IMG/VR virus record: IMGVR_UViG_3300027801_002517
Coordinates: 1 to 64,000 of that record
Source of the DNA: a virus
Length of the DNA stretch: 64,000 nt
Strand: one strand, 5' to 3'
Below, in pieces: positions 29,501 to 35,800 of the stretch. Below the pieces are notes generated by a model. The model ran no database searches, was not told where the DNA came from, and was given only the letters and a program-made list of their open reading frames with translations. The translations under genes were made by a program, and so were the position numbers. The stretch's first letter is position 1; the number at the start of each line of letters is the position of its first letter.

Positions 29501-30729
29501 AATATAAAGATAAAATCAAAGCTGGTTGTTTAAGTTTAGGTTTTGATAATCCACCATCATGGTCGGTTGCTCTTATTGCTCATAAGGGTGATCATAATCT
29601 TCCTGGTCCATTCGTGGCTGCTCATGCTCACAGGAATGATGAGTTTGGCAGGTCTGTAGCTATTGCTTCTGATATGGTGGTTGTTGGTGCTCCATGTCAT
29701 GACTTTGAAACACTGCACGATCACATTTTTGAGTCAGATACAGCTTTCATTAGAAAAGATTTTAATTCTGAATTTAAGATTCACCAACATATTTCTACTG
29801 ATTTAGGATGTTCTGGTGTTCGTGTAGATGATCTTGGTAATGATGGTACTCCTCCAGATAGTGGTATAATGGTGTTGAATAATGGTGCGGTATTCACCTT
29901 TAAACATCGAATCACTGACTGGCCAAATAGAATTAAAACATGGGAAGAAGCTGATAAGATCAGTGCCCAAGGGTATTCAGACAGAAATAAAGTTGGTGAA
30001 TTATCTGCTACTTCTGGAACTGAAAATGATTACTTTGGTACATCTGTCGCATTACATAGAGCCAAGCGTGGTGATAGTGATTATACATTAGCTGTTGGTT
30101 CTCCTAATCATAAGTATTCTACAAGTGGCAATCATATCACAAGTGAAGATATGTACAATGCTGGAGCAGCATATACATTCGATGCGATGCTTCGAGAACA
30201 ATTACCAACTATTCCTAATTCTAATAGTTATATGATTGCAAGAGTATTTGGAGATCGTGAAGCTGATCACTTAAATACATTAACACTAAATGTCAGTCAA
30301 AATACTATTGGAGATCCAATCACATACATTACCAGTGGTATAGTTAATAGTAATTCCAAGGGTCATATCTTCTTAGAAGCATCGGGATATGATGCTTCAA
30401 GTAAAGGATTTGCGATACAGAGACCATATGTGGTATCAGTTAGAGGTAATTTACTACCTGGCACACCAGACTCTGGTAGTATTGGTTTATTCACTACTGG
30501 AAAACCAGTTGATATGAGTGGCAATATGAATCTGATGTTATCTGGTGCTCCATCTGCAAATGTGTATAATAATATGACTTTATACAATCGTGGTGTCCTT
30601 GGTTTGGATAGTGGTAATTTACAAATGTTCTTAAAAACTGTAAGTGGTGTCGAACAAGAACAAGTCACTCTGTATGTTGAGAATGAAATTCTCACAGAGA
30701 ATTTAAATCTAAGGGTAAGGGGTATATAA
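14581..30729 (+). CDS. Giant multidomain tail/virion protein, 5,382 aa
   Basis: One uninterrupted frame of 16.1 kb starts after GGGCGG at an ATATAAATG start. Rough domain order: N-terminal unique region (1-200); two Calx-beta-like beta-sandwiches (~205-475); ten RCC1-like repeats (~499-940); three Ig/cadherin-like repeats (~970-1300); long beta-rich region with a LamG/concanavalin-like stretch (~2160-2340). Then come short SG-L-x-L-Y/S-T-x-G repeats (~2620-2960), four FG-GAP repeats (~3142-3715), two Rossmann-like segments (~3804-3879 and ~4250-4322), three more FG-GAP repeats (~4898-5180), and terminal SG repeats. There is no signal peptide or membrane segment. The content is adhesin-like; with the location after the tape measure gene, this suggests a tail-tip or side-fibre protein that binds host surface sugars or proteins. 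The next ATG follows its stop directly. Confidence 0.7.
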   Translation: MASFNLELNSDITPGFGSYTQATQNADGTPNLRHYPEDVCVNIPGSCGGTYLVGGDQSADLKIAKYGFENIPQTVGESIKRVKVWFANPYTAQMETPFEPKIAAIQSAKLTINGSPVATSDDPIVYPLQGEGVGDRVTWWHYIEFTGLDIDISSADTISNSIEMTVGDHAAFNDNWEVSNLYLEVNSETPKPYTSIRINNVTSDIVSTDPAQSCLTNFSKNEGQTFEVELYHDGTVNIGTTIDFTIAASPNDAICSNGGFTLSDIASVTVDGVSATSTSIEDSQKAKKIVITLATDALTEDAELFRLTFATTDSLGNTTTLDDPGNFSAWNPSHLAQTCDMHITDVVPLNVVSVNPTYRTVLPAYIPLTLQANETNSATFTFKRTGSTTDTLNVSYRLFGTAQAGVDYTGSQVGTVTFAPGITVVPLSLPTIADSLVDPVEIVRLRIDPTANYDIAAGKQFAEVTIASDDIISSEIKRAGSNIHTSVRGVPGSTAFDYNLGAYSVLKKDGSVVSWGQGAYGAGQLYFNGTGHTGLALHNRNDIVQIFSNPYAFAAIKEDGTVLTWGDYRFGGVQRVITGDTTPDAHHTSTSVHFIRDVDRIFSTQKAFASLSYAGTQFGFVKTWGHASHGGDSNSVATQIANGVSQVFSTRSAFAALKTDGSVVTWGDSGYGGDSSSVDLSEGVTQIFSNYNAFAALKTTTGLSPTAGSVVTWGGSGGDSSSVATQISSGVVRIFSTRYAFAALKEDGSVVTWGNAGYGGDSSSVDWSGGVTQIFSTEGAFAALKTDGSVVTWGGSWSGGNSSSSVATQIANGVIQIFSTPSAFAALKEDGSVVTWGEAGSGGASGSVATQLTSVIHIFSNSHAFAALKADGSVVTWGNPDKGGDQVVVGAIGAIPVSVATQLSSGVVRIFSTPDSFAALKEDGSVVTWGGGGGGNSGNLNSSYADLLNVRTSVNSDTYDILDPVNPDDNPPTLNAIDHIILNEDADTQTVNLTGISDGDSGTQPLQITVTSSNPSLIPTPTVAYTSPNVFGSLSFTPTLGLSGTSTITVTVTDGGLDNDLSATTDNKTFSRTFTITVNSVNDLPTLDPLVDMTVDKNASAQTVSLTGITDGDDDTQALTVTAVSSATGTIPNPTVTYTSNNTTGSLVFTPVTNQTGTATITVTVQDDGAGTIARSFDVTVVDFNTPPTLNAISNVTIEENDPEQTVNLAGITAGGSDSQALQVTATSSDTSIIPNPVITYTSAQTTGTLKFTPVTNQHGTVTITVTVEDAGLDNNLSITSDNLTFSQTFTVTVNQIIVPSYYVVDIELVSHDGVDAIDLESCQTDGNCFAQVCHIDDYLNPVAEYLTAFGHIPSDPLNIESSGSINSTLSAEISGVVNLLSTTEISNSGLSVDYSVSQSVDSLGELQAKYTDKLSGDFGDYNCAQKLYPIADVSHSYFVTSSGTHSDLYKSIDEGVFSGDGIKENGVSTLIADSTTFIHPSSIHTDGEFSYKFKVTTPIVRPDYTRLRIRAAAPLFTHEAKIPPKYTFTDIKFEDPDGDLVVEYNDIVVSGDSTYIGMSGDANFTTYSSSPKVNWDDTYPELNGTEYTLSFNLLSEDVGDAFSVGFDTGFEEDYDIPDPLHSGDDYLALHGSPLSTMSQGFLNPTDTIRISAIEICNSGKYGPRIEDSINLFSEVRPTGNKVQRTLIPTLMPLVDFDSTIYPTVSSVWYANDDANFSNYNTTGTKRLIHNINNSLDSDFIIMNHTSGVADSGKLTLKMSHNADPNNLKTRTRGAFDLGFDGTIGGTCIRNGAFNRLNIEDDDINDGFFVADRDCITLRVRAKKQSDSRDYVLDVVGYSDDCILNMTSAVGGFLQASSGNPIGNYPVSSGFSGSDDLALSAKSLSQRENYFQVSGDNSHFVNLGEDHYSLVDGPLVNSTEFAWYEIPLKIYDDNVTLGRSRDYRMSSLLENLYLDIYPLPSGASISKVEMLVTYAPQNALQIVTEGGEVRKVTSEDRPEPKIFPSSMQPNDSYLNAGSGYGSLSYISGIPQAYSTKNTSLKTNYSRRWRGMDGLTEGPYDQQSFGFGFYNPQLDYPFLSGFYGFDTETGTSVIPDVGNLTGVISSTYSTYRIKNLGWRFKNSTLFTNQLPGHTGAYETIDWSSLSNGSNNFHNHPLSGQIADAFNTAIRISGHNSSINFGDINIVPDSGFSMYARFSPDANVSGVGYDLFESGCLFSKWDTGNDLEFALGYASGFLRGYARDNAGAVHTVQDPAICSGYQYPLSVILTYNDDGRSGLKLYTDNEFEPNWQTMRASSVAPFKLHTADSNFVVGNSTGSGVGFNMFLTELGISNSGNVVYSNPDPTYKQVTAQKFLENNRSFWWDNTDTSSNDGYTLWQNIDEDTRTDWDLGEFKYQPFSLAFKQYTKRTNRDLVSFKVFGDGQPYYAKTDQTLPSTIDSGVAYHSQIENDFLRFHLSDTPNNFYSVYPRISKDIPRGYNFIDDALVVETVLEHTTNHDIIWSGGQVGPKLIVSLYTKKQEPYYETANPNWGLINRSTHYLEPSGGIHRLDSTFTYDDVCDKSEEWATFPIEATLKEFKEKYFSQDVDDMFLQYDVVYPSGGSFESKIDIHTAHVRMENAYVNPTADSGILNIATSGGNVVDDRDLMLSLYNGPSPASGEFTLYTIGPIQVENSGLPLYTSGTLVSREELNLFTHNFVTIQESGLTLSTSGKMPIEQSGVVNLHTLGKGVFTSEVSRTVNSTTITIGTDSSTIVFNNENNTIQSEGLNLKDDYNYRVGGTITIANSANPENNGTYTITEISNTSGTNDTLTIVNTDGSNPDLVTGSDDTEGLTVSGNYIDSIVGMALTAVNTETAGLISGIFNLNAFVSPTADTDAIQANMPVFVLNDFQTDPTDNSGILNLRTLATSALVSIYPTASMNLYLETGYASTNADMNLTLYGDNYSTTASSGSMNLSTANYAGPSNPLSTYNYASVGSDYSLWFNNNIGTGIDLSDNDYATLPADDELRGVDLIGYGSCTGNSPDKVTDAAVVTDDVVWREEQCVEGGIMRADKTYTNLEAGYSGNYYGIRKYTELVPSYSYFATLEMKTGNTEAIKVPRDLEEWEYGINSDINYSGVKLIGDDPALSGDTSIEYPLPDSGRNPEDNYGKSVAVHKDLMVVGSPFIDIPDESGYRMTNAGTAFVYRRNTDVPGQKAAWNLDTHLILPSGFKRDFVSREVSNAISVGDWSIGSKKWNVGQEGRELGHSVDIASSGDTETIVIGAPGAGWGRTFDTITESGIPVCMMVFTDQFNYKDENLGAVGNAADKNKILYRYFSAPWREDFQPRVDIKLLVFQLAYDRDEKPVVNSNIEWFKHQYMEREDDQDLLEQNSKEVIRNGIVSGIQDAFLEMFPHNTTSPHSGIPPIVGIFKDSTLSTKYTLSFNESVNRFVSYYNDYSFVSGVNDPSDASPQAGHVNTIKGDSASFVLSTVELLNETLDTGRLNSENILKFITSGVGQEWANSNAYQFQIPPASGGRVYIFEKENNEFNLVQEIKSKTEKDFTSTFSNNGIDDYAINLGSIPSTRFGHSVSISDENEIITVGSPYDANAIEVFERNPSEHTRMLSNIRPWLVHQDKTEEVTKYDLLLTASGSTQTAQQIYYDLSATDKFLLRIDESYWINRPIELYKNIYTYGYGNIPYRGTWGFIPDEFAGTSRLGYSTAVSSSGKTIAVGAPTDSFNEFDDNNIWYGGQSSYNTWASYTNAGAVRVFGSRNYYPHNRVVEFYKFGNLDKTMHPSVVDQGFYDQWDLFYGSERPFTRTAFSDIEIPQDAGLAFIITPEVDAASDEIIQNIKDWLALGDRTLVLVGNDPVYEENGLYRGSNVIVNKILEKLGSRMSIHPARNAHESLAGARNESQVFDKKYNVVASKVPSYATSTRISNASIFASGVGDIRINVSSDLGPNYLAHEPCDEFNAGCGLPQMHNGDLRAEWTEKCEKTIPGVGAFDVYYQNSWPFQFGNPNPSDECDNPPEGSINRPNQDIRPILVAAEDVPESGYIIPATDPGSGLIEEQLFRTSTTNETYFYREFAEQQIDEVAFSVYEDANSNVTGVNVNHFGIGTFDDPDSFTTSDGSVRDGLLYATGVNTASSDFNEVVILAEETIAATKEQYFDDENNPKGSVYLIANMTLESAVALGVGGVSTPNSDQNIAFYNNLVMKDCSNAGQVYQLGGWTGHSSFTSAYSKSKINQVWGDFEQSYTENVILGNGDDEIQQIPNAVNVLWIANPQGLPTPADLNVIKNWLHADPENLGDTENPDFVEKKIVITYGTNAEIAQNVRSICESLNLTTKPRRSDNPHYFEDDLEETGFFSRKSHGRDGDIYQYQNVGLDISTVGCDEGYVFAGLGSSDGSTSTEVDDLYVPVSYLVSDAANSVTGLFFSIELGSNTTKLLYFDGPEDNITETLYTAAPDSWYVPGDGASATFNVERGSGYRLFINRVSENPNEIIGLHYSTENVAFPGETWSLEQDEDDPTIYTDQVSISPNNYYRTLSGTTTNNVETIQLDFYVPSGDVLSTTTVKLNFQTPQIFAGPNSVPGGRLGGSLIAPGTEFHDYLLDRNTFPATPRLLSMSGCLLPVINTSQTISSTGEVPDGQRYYWSEPTAGTPEREVIIPATFRTIMNDNTQYCDPNNNPTGAENTDPDQEIFNILDGVSDKECIGGSLIQDGPVVCAVEQETFTGFVNGLNRSTIVVISDSTIVQGQNAYYRNDTNAGNQAFVRSLYPVSPGDPDDDGNFFTKGRNYEQVQKLLSPERGSPGKYRALSGGIANTTLKFGSSYSTPSVNVFSDTENSLHPNDVARLPTPTGSKRLKDETSLFETGVIKNYGAYPRYSGSIDGVEYMDAGRGGGVPDLLKKTGKDYLDLDVYSTGYPGDLFGYDVSIHEDKLVVGSPFNAFESGYPAISWPSVLNHYNSGIDPTKISGNGGVGSVFYFENTGKGVNATGSFLSWEYKDKIKAGCLSLGFDNPPSWSVALIAHKGDHNLPGPFVAAHAHRNDEFGRSVAIASDMVVVGAPCHDFETLHDHIFESDTAFIRKDFNSEFKIHQHISTDLGCSGVRVDDLGNDGTPPDSGIMVLNNGAVFTFKHRITDWPNRIKTWEEADKISAQGYSDRNKVGELSATSGTENDYFGTSVALHRAKRGDSDYTLAVGSPNHKYSTSGNHITSEDMYNAGAAYTFDAMLREQLPTIPNSNSYMIARVFGDREADHLNTLTLNVSQNTIGDPITYITSGIVNSNSKGHIFLEASGYDASSKGFAIQRPYVVSVRGNLLPGTPDSGSIGLFTTGKPVDMSGNMNLMLSGAPSANVYNNMTLYNRGVLGLDSGNLQMFLKTVSGVEQEQVTLYVENEILTENLNLRVRGI
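16075..17400 (+). repeat. Ten RCC1-like repeats, GC-richer than the rest of the gene
   Basis: Units of about 38-55 residues carry the core AFAALKxDGSVVTWG and end in a VxxIFS strand; ten can be counted, the first three degenerate. The pattern is that of RCC1-type beta-propeller blades. A hand count of line 16,981 gives 33/60 G+C, against 21/60 at line 19,201 in the same gene. This points to separate origin or recent expansion. Confidence 0.8.
17488..18471 (+). repeat. Three Ig/cadherin-like repeats
   Basis: Each ~105-residue unit begins PPTLNAI or LPTLDPL, has QTVNLTGI or QTVSLTGI, a GSLxFTP or GTLKFTP strand, and ends TITVTV...FTVTV. The pattern matches Ig-like or cadherin-like domains found in bacterial and phage surface proteins. 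They probably act as a spacer between the RCC1-like part and the rest of the protein. Confidence 0.75.
22430..23480 (+). repeat. Short SG-L-x-LYTSG repeats
   Basis: Motifs such as ADSGILNIATSG, SGEFTLYTIG, NSGLPLYTSG, ESGLTLSTSG and QSGVVNLHTLG occur every ~20-25 residues. They return further on (NSGILNLRTLA, SGSMNLSTAN) and again at the C-terminus (SGNMNLMLSG, SGNLQMFLKT, near 30,500-30,680). They look like short beta-solenoid or beta-hairpin units. Confidence 0.6.
24004..25725 (+). repeat. FG-GAP (integrin-type) repeats 1-4
   Basis: Four blades carry the FG-S-V...VVGSP/GAP pattern: YGKSVAVHKDLMVVGSP, LGHSVDIAS...IVIGAPGAG, FGHSVSISDENEIITVGSP and LGYSTAVSSSGKTIAVGAP. The spacing between them varies from ~95 to ~320 residues, so loops or extra domains are inserted between blades. 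Confidence 0.75.
25990..26215 (+). other. Rossmann/GATase-like segment A inside the giant protein
   Basis: The segment LAFIITPEVD...IIQNIKDWLALGDRTLVLVG...VNKILEKLG has a strand, helix, then strand pattern (hydrophobic strand, helix with W, LGDRTLVLVG). It is like the glutamine-amidotransferase-like folds that end a helix with a glycine turn and a strand. A second, similar segment lies at 27,328-27,545. The function is unknown. Confidence 0.4.
27328..27545 (+). other. Rossmann/GATase-like segment B inside the giant protein
   Basis: NVLWIANPQGLPTPADLNVI, then KNWLH, a longer loop, KKIVITYG, and IAQNVRSICESLNL repeats the pattern of segment A: strand, helix with NW/DW, strand ending in G, helix ending in L-G/N. 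It is probably a duplicate of the same domain with an expanded loop. Confidence 0.4.
29272..30120 (+). repeat. FG-GAP (integrin-type) repeats 5-7
   Basis: Three further blades follow: LFGYDVSIHEDKLVVGSP, FGRSVAIASDMVVVGAP and FGTSVALHRAKRGDSDY followed by TLAVGSP. With the four blades upstream they total seven, the number of a closed integrin-alpha-type propeller. A ~1,180-residue insertion separates the two groups. Confidence 0.75.
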
Positions 30730-32448
30730 ATGCCTATTAGAGTAAGATACAAAAACGATCCTGGTCAAGAGTGTACTGTTAGACCAACTCCATTGGTTAA
30801 TATTGGTACTCAAATCCTGAAGAATGGTGCTGGAGAGGCATTTGGTGTTACCTATAGTATCACTTTAACGGGCACATTATTGGCTGATCAAGGCACTCCT
30901 TATGCTATAGAACATGGTGGTATTACAGCTTTACGTCATCCATCTACTGATAAATATGCATTTCATGAAACAGCACCATCAGCTTTTACTGGTCCATACG
31001 GAGCATTTGATAGTGTGCTTAGTCATACTGGTTTAAATAGACCTCCCAAACAACAAATTGAACCTAATTTAGCTGCTACAGCACTTATCACAAAACAGAG
31101 AGCATTACGTGCATTATTTGCTCAAGATGGGCAAAGAGTAGAAATCACTGATTTTAATTATGATAATCCGGCTGTTATATGTTATCCAAGATTAGTAGAT
31201 ATTCAATTTTCGGAAGGTATTTGGGTTGATAAATGTGATTTTACAATAACTCTTGAGGCCGATACATTACTTCATGGAGACAAAGTTGACAATGAAGGAA
31301 CCTTTATTATTCCTAATAATGGAGAAACTCAAGAGAATACAACAGAAACAGCATTGTTAGGTTCTTTAAGTGGTGCATTTATTAATGATTACTCTGAAGA
31401 TTGGTCTATTGAAGTTGATGAATCTACTGGGGAAAGTCCCGATCTTCCATTTTCATATCGAATCACTCATAGTTTAAATGCCACTGGTAAAACACATTAT
31501 ACACCAGGAGAAGAAAGATTAGTAGCTTGGGAGCAAGCTCGAAAATTTGTAACCGATAGATTATCTGATGATGTTACTGACTATCCTAATATTATGGGTC
31601 AAATTGGTAGCGGTACTATTAATTTAGTAGATAGCTTTGGTGGATTTAGTCATGTTAGAAATGAGTCTATAGGTCAATCCGCTGGTACATATACTGTTAC
31701 AGAAACTTGGCTGCTCGCAAGTGGAACTGCTTATGAGAATTATTCTTCATCAGTTTCTTCTGATACTTCATCTGCTTTTGTCGGTGTGAATATAGATGGA
31801 ACTATTAAAGGTTTAAGTCAAATATCTCCAAGTGGACATGGCTCTGAGGATAAACCATCAGCATTTGATAATGCGATGTCTAAATATATTGCTGTTAGTA
31901 ATAGTGGTCAGTTTGGTTTAATTAGTGATATTTATAAACGTGCAAATAATCTTGTTGCTGTAGAGCTTAATTCTCAACCATTAAGCATATCGGTTGGTAC
32001 TAATGATTATTTAGGAGAAATAACTTATTCTACACAATTCGATAATAGACCAAGTAATATCATCTCTGGTGTTTTAACTGAAAGTATATCTGTAAACGAT
32101 ACTTATCCTGGTGATGTTTTTGCCATCATTCCTGTTCTGGGTAGAAAAACTGGTCCAGTATTACAATATATCGGCGGGAGAACTGAATACACAAGAGATC
32201 TTTCAATTAATCTTTTAATGGATTATACAAAGATTCCTTATGGTAGTGGTAGAAATCCACTGTTACTCAAGAAACCAAGTGTCATTGAGCCATCTGCCAC
32301 ACAGATAGGTAATTTAATTAAAGAACTGTCTCCTCAAAATGAGCCTGGAATTAGAAAGTATTTCGTTAATCCTCCGTCAGAAAGTTGGGAACCAAAAACT
32401 GGATCATATTCTTTCAATCTTACTTGGACATATGAGCTTGATAAATGA
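30730..32448 (+). CDS. Virion structural protein, tail-tip or baseplate candidate
   Basis: This is a 572-residue soluble protein whose ATG directly follows the giant gene's stop; AAGGGG serves as ribosome site inside the upstream gene. The N-terminal ~200 residues look like one beta-rich domain (FGVTYSITLTGTLLADQGTP, later ITDFNYDNPAVICYPRLVD). The second half repeats a similar pattern (SFSITHSL-like strands, HYTPGEERLVAWEQARKFV). Its place between the giant protein and two more large proteins suggests a tail-tip or baseplate subunit. There are no catalytic motifs and the family is not recognised. Confidence 0.45.
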   Translation: MPIRVRYKNDPGQECTVRPTPLVNIGTQILKNGAGEAFGVTYSITLTGTLLADQGTPYAIEHGGITALRHPSTDKYAFHETAPSAFTGPYGAFDSVLSHTGLNRPPKQQIEPNLAATALITKQRALRALFAQDGQRVEITDFNYDNPAVICYPRLVDIQFSEGIWVDKCDFTITLEADTLLHGDKVDNEGTFIIPNNGETQENTTETALLGSLSGAFINDYSEDWSIEVDESTGESPDLPFSYRITHSLNATGKTHYTPGEERLVAWEQARKFVTDRLSDDVTDYPNIMGQIGSGTINLVDSFGGFSHVRNESIGQSAGTYTVTETWLLASGTAYENYSSSVSSDTSSAFVGVNIDGTIKGLSQISPSGHGSEDKPSAFDNAMSKYIAVSNSGQFGLISDIYKRANNLVAVELNSQPLSISVGTNDYLGEITYSTQFDNRPSNIISGVLTESISVNDTYPGDVFAIIPVLGRKTGPVLQYIGGRTEYTRDLSINLLMDYTKIPYGSGRNPLLLKKPSVIEPSATQIGNLIKELSPQNEPGIRKYFVNPPSESWEPKTGSYSFNLTWTYELDK

Positions 32449-32849
32449 CAAATGAACCTTTAACAGATGAACAAAAAGTTTTGGGTTCTGGACAGGTTTT
32501 GCCCTCTGGAGAATCCAACTTTTATGATTATTCCCAAGACCATTCTTACAATGATGGTTCTGGTATTAATGTCAATTTTCCAAGTCCAAGTAATTTTATA
32601 GATGCTTCAGGTACAATTAGGACATATGCTCCTAGTGGAAATGTTATAGAGACTTCCGGTATTTTTGCTGCTAATGAATTGAAGACATCTTTTTCTAATT
32701 CTATGGATGCGGCATTATCAGGTATCACAGACTTTACTATTTTTAATGATTATATCCATCATACTACAGGTGTAGATAGTGTATCTATACAGATACCATA
32801 TCTTTCAGATTATACAATATCTAGCGGTTTTAATCCATACGGAATTTAA
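32445..32849 (+). CDS. Hypothetical 134-aa tail protein
   Basis: Its ATG overlaps the previous stop in an ATGA junction, so translation is coupled. The product is acidic and rich in Ser, Gly, Asn and Tyr (GSGQVLPSGESNFYDYSQDH), with short SG motifs (DASGTIRTYAPSG, ETSGIFAANEL) like those of the fibre and giant proteins. There is no membrane segment. It is probably a small structural or adaptor protein of the tail tip. The family is not recognised. Confidence 0.45.
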   Translation: MTNEPLTDEQKVLGSGQVLPSGESNFYDYSQDHSYNDGSGINVNFPSPSNFIDASGTIRTYAPSGNVIETSGIFAANELKTSFSNSMDAALSGITDFTIFNDYIHHTTGVDSVSIQIPYLSDYTISSGFNPYGI

Positions 32850-32860
32850 GGTAGGGAAAA

Positions 32861-35800
32861 ATGAGTGATTATTCGGTAATACCTCCATCAGCAGTGTATG
32901 GCAACGATTGGCCTGATCACCATGTGTTACCACAGGGTAAAGGCGGATCTATTTCCCAAGCTGGATGGACTGAGGAAACACAGGGATTCCCCCAGCAAAC
33001 TTTCTTGGGTGCTTCTATTAGAAGTTTTAATATAAGTGCTGGCTTTGGTGATACTTCATCTCAACTAAGTGTAGATTTAGTTAATGATGAATACAACAAA
33101 TCTGATGGCTTACCGGCTGGTCAAGGAGATGATGTCTACCATAGTGGTTTGCTTGATACATTTAGACCTCCTGTAGTCGGTACTCCTGTGTATTTTAAAT
33201 TTGGTAAAAACTTTGCTACGATAGATCAATCTTACAGAAAAACCTTAGATGATACATATAACGAGAGTACTATTCCATCCGTTATTGATTTTCCCACCGT
33301 GACAACTAATGGTGATATCACACAGATTCCTGGTGATAATTACTTCTTAAGAGATACTACTGGTACTGGTGCCAACACAGTTCATACATGGGTTGATAAA
33401 AGTTCATTGCTTGATGCCACTAATAATTCCCGTGGTAAAGATCATTTTGTGTTTGGGGGTATTTTACAGAGTTATACTCAAACTAAAGGTCCAAATGGTA
33501 ATCCATTATACAGTCTAAATGTAACCGACCCAAGAGAAATTTTATCAAATGCTTCTGTGATCTTGAATAATTACCAAGGAACTACTTTTAATAATAAGAA
33601 CCTATTTAATGTATATGGTTTTCTTGAGTATGATGTTAGTGATGAATTGAAAGAAGAAATTGAAGGTACTGATGTTTTACCAAATACTGATTTAGAGTCT
33701 AAAAATATACTCACAAAAAATGTGGATGCACAAGGTATCATTACATATACGGGCGATGATACATATAGTTTTAATAGTTTACCATTTTCTATCAGTAATC
33801 TTCCTCCTTCATTTCCTATTACTGGTCAGGGGTTTGCTAGACGTGGTGATCAAGGTATTCCTTGGTATAGAGTCGATCAGGCATTAACAGCTTTGTTTGG
33901 ATTTAATGGTGCTTTACCAGATGAGTATGTCAATGCTGGATTTGGAGGAACTATTGATTTTAGGGGTTATAAATATGTAGTTGATTTTACTGGTATTCCA
34001 CTCGAAAAAATACCTCAAATGTATTTTATGGATTTCGATCAGTTGACATTAATGGACTTAGCACAAGAGCTTGCTGATGTTATTAGTCATGATTTATTTG
34101 TTAGTCTGTTGCCCGTCATTGATCATCCAGCATATTCTTGGTTGTATAATCTTAATCAGTATAATATTGATAATGGGAATACTACAGATGTTATTACTGG
34201 AGTTATTCGTATAGATGCTATTGATAGATCCGTTCAGCCAGATTATGGTTCAATTAAGTCTTATATTGATGATCTTGCGGTGAATGGTGTTGAGGTTGAA
34301 AATCAAGATGTTGGTTTTGAATTATCTAATGTGACAACTGACAAGTTTGTTGTCGGTGCAAATGAAGTTGACATGTTCTATTTTACAAATCATAGGGATA
34401 GGAACAATTTACAGCTTAGAAGAAAAAATAATGGACTACCTAATGATTTTGAATTATTAGAGGAAACACAGTGGGATTTAGAAACTTCACTCAAACAACA
34501 AATCCTTCCGTTTTATGGTTTCTTAGGTAAAAGTGCTGTCACTATTCCAAGAGGATTTGGTGCATATCAACAGATATTATTAGACACTTCTAAACTGAAT
34601 GCTTATGGAGTTGGTAATTATTATATTACTACTGAACTTGAATTAAGAAATGCATTAAGCAGTTATCAAGATTGGGCTAAATTTTTAACTGATTATAGTG
34701 AATTGTATATTGAAGATCTCTCTGCCGATCAACAGTTCTATAAAGGTTATGCTGGTGCTGCTTTAGTGAATTTACAAGATGATGCTTCAATGCAGTCATT
34801 ATTAGATAAATACTCAGAGACAAGTGATAGAAACAGATTGGCACTTGAGGCTATAAAGAATGGTAATTATGGTGTTACGGTTCCACGTTGTTTATTCAAT
34901 TCTGATAAAGACTTTATGGGTAACGATGGTTATCCCGCAAGCCCTTGTTCTCCTCCTTATGGATATCCATTGTACTACAAACGTGCAGAGAAAATAGGTA
35001 TCTTTCAAGCCGCATCGGCGGATTTTGGGGCACCATATCTAAAAATACAAAGTAATTATGAAGAACTGAAAAAACGTCTAGCAGACAAATTGGATAATGG
35101 TTCTATAGTTGTCGAAGAAGATGATTTATCTGATGTTCTTGAAGATATTATTTCTGGAACAATGGATGATATTGATATATCTAGTTTATCTGCGGGTTCT
35201 TTAAAATCTCTTTATGGTGAATTTGAAGAAGGACGTAAAATTACTAAAGATTACAAGAATTTTTATCAACTGGTTGGTCAAACTGTTAGAGCTGCTAATG
35301 TATTAACAAGTAATAAAAGTTATATAGCTGCTGTTACAGATATTGGTTTAGATGGTGAAAAGAATGCTAAAAAAGTATATGCTTTTCTAAAACGAATTGC
35401 AGAAGAAAATTTAGGTAAGAAATTTTTAGTGAAAATTCCCAAGGCTTGTAATTTATCTTATGATAGTAAATTTGAATTTGATACAAGTGAAGTTGAGATC
35501 GAAAAAGGTCCATTTGGATTTAAGCCACAGCCGATTAATTTCGACGCTGGTTATTCTTCATCTACTGAATTTAATATAGAGATTAGTGGATTATTAACTC
35601 AAATACAAACAATAGATGTTAATCAAGGAACATCAGCAATGAGTAGTAGGGAATTGTTTAATCATTATTTAGATAAGGATGCTAAGGCAGAATATACATA
35701 TGGTGCATTGAAGAATAATTACAATCCCGTTTCTGAAAAGTGGGAGTTTAATTATCAACCTGCTACTAATGGTGGGTTTTTTAACTTTGCTTTACATAAT

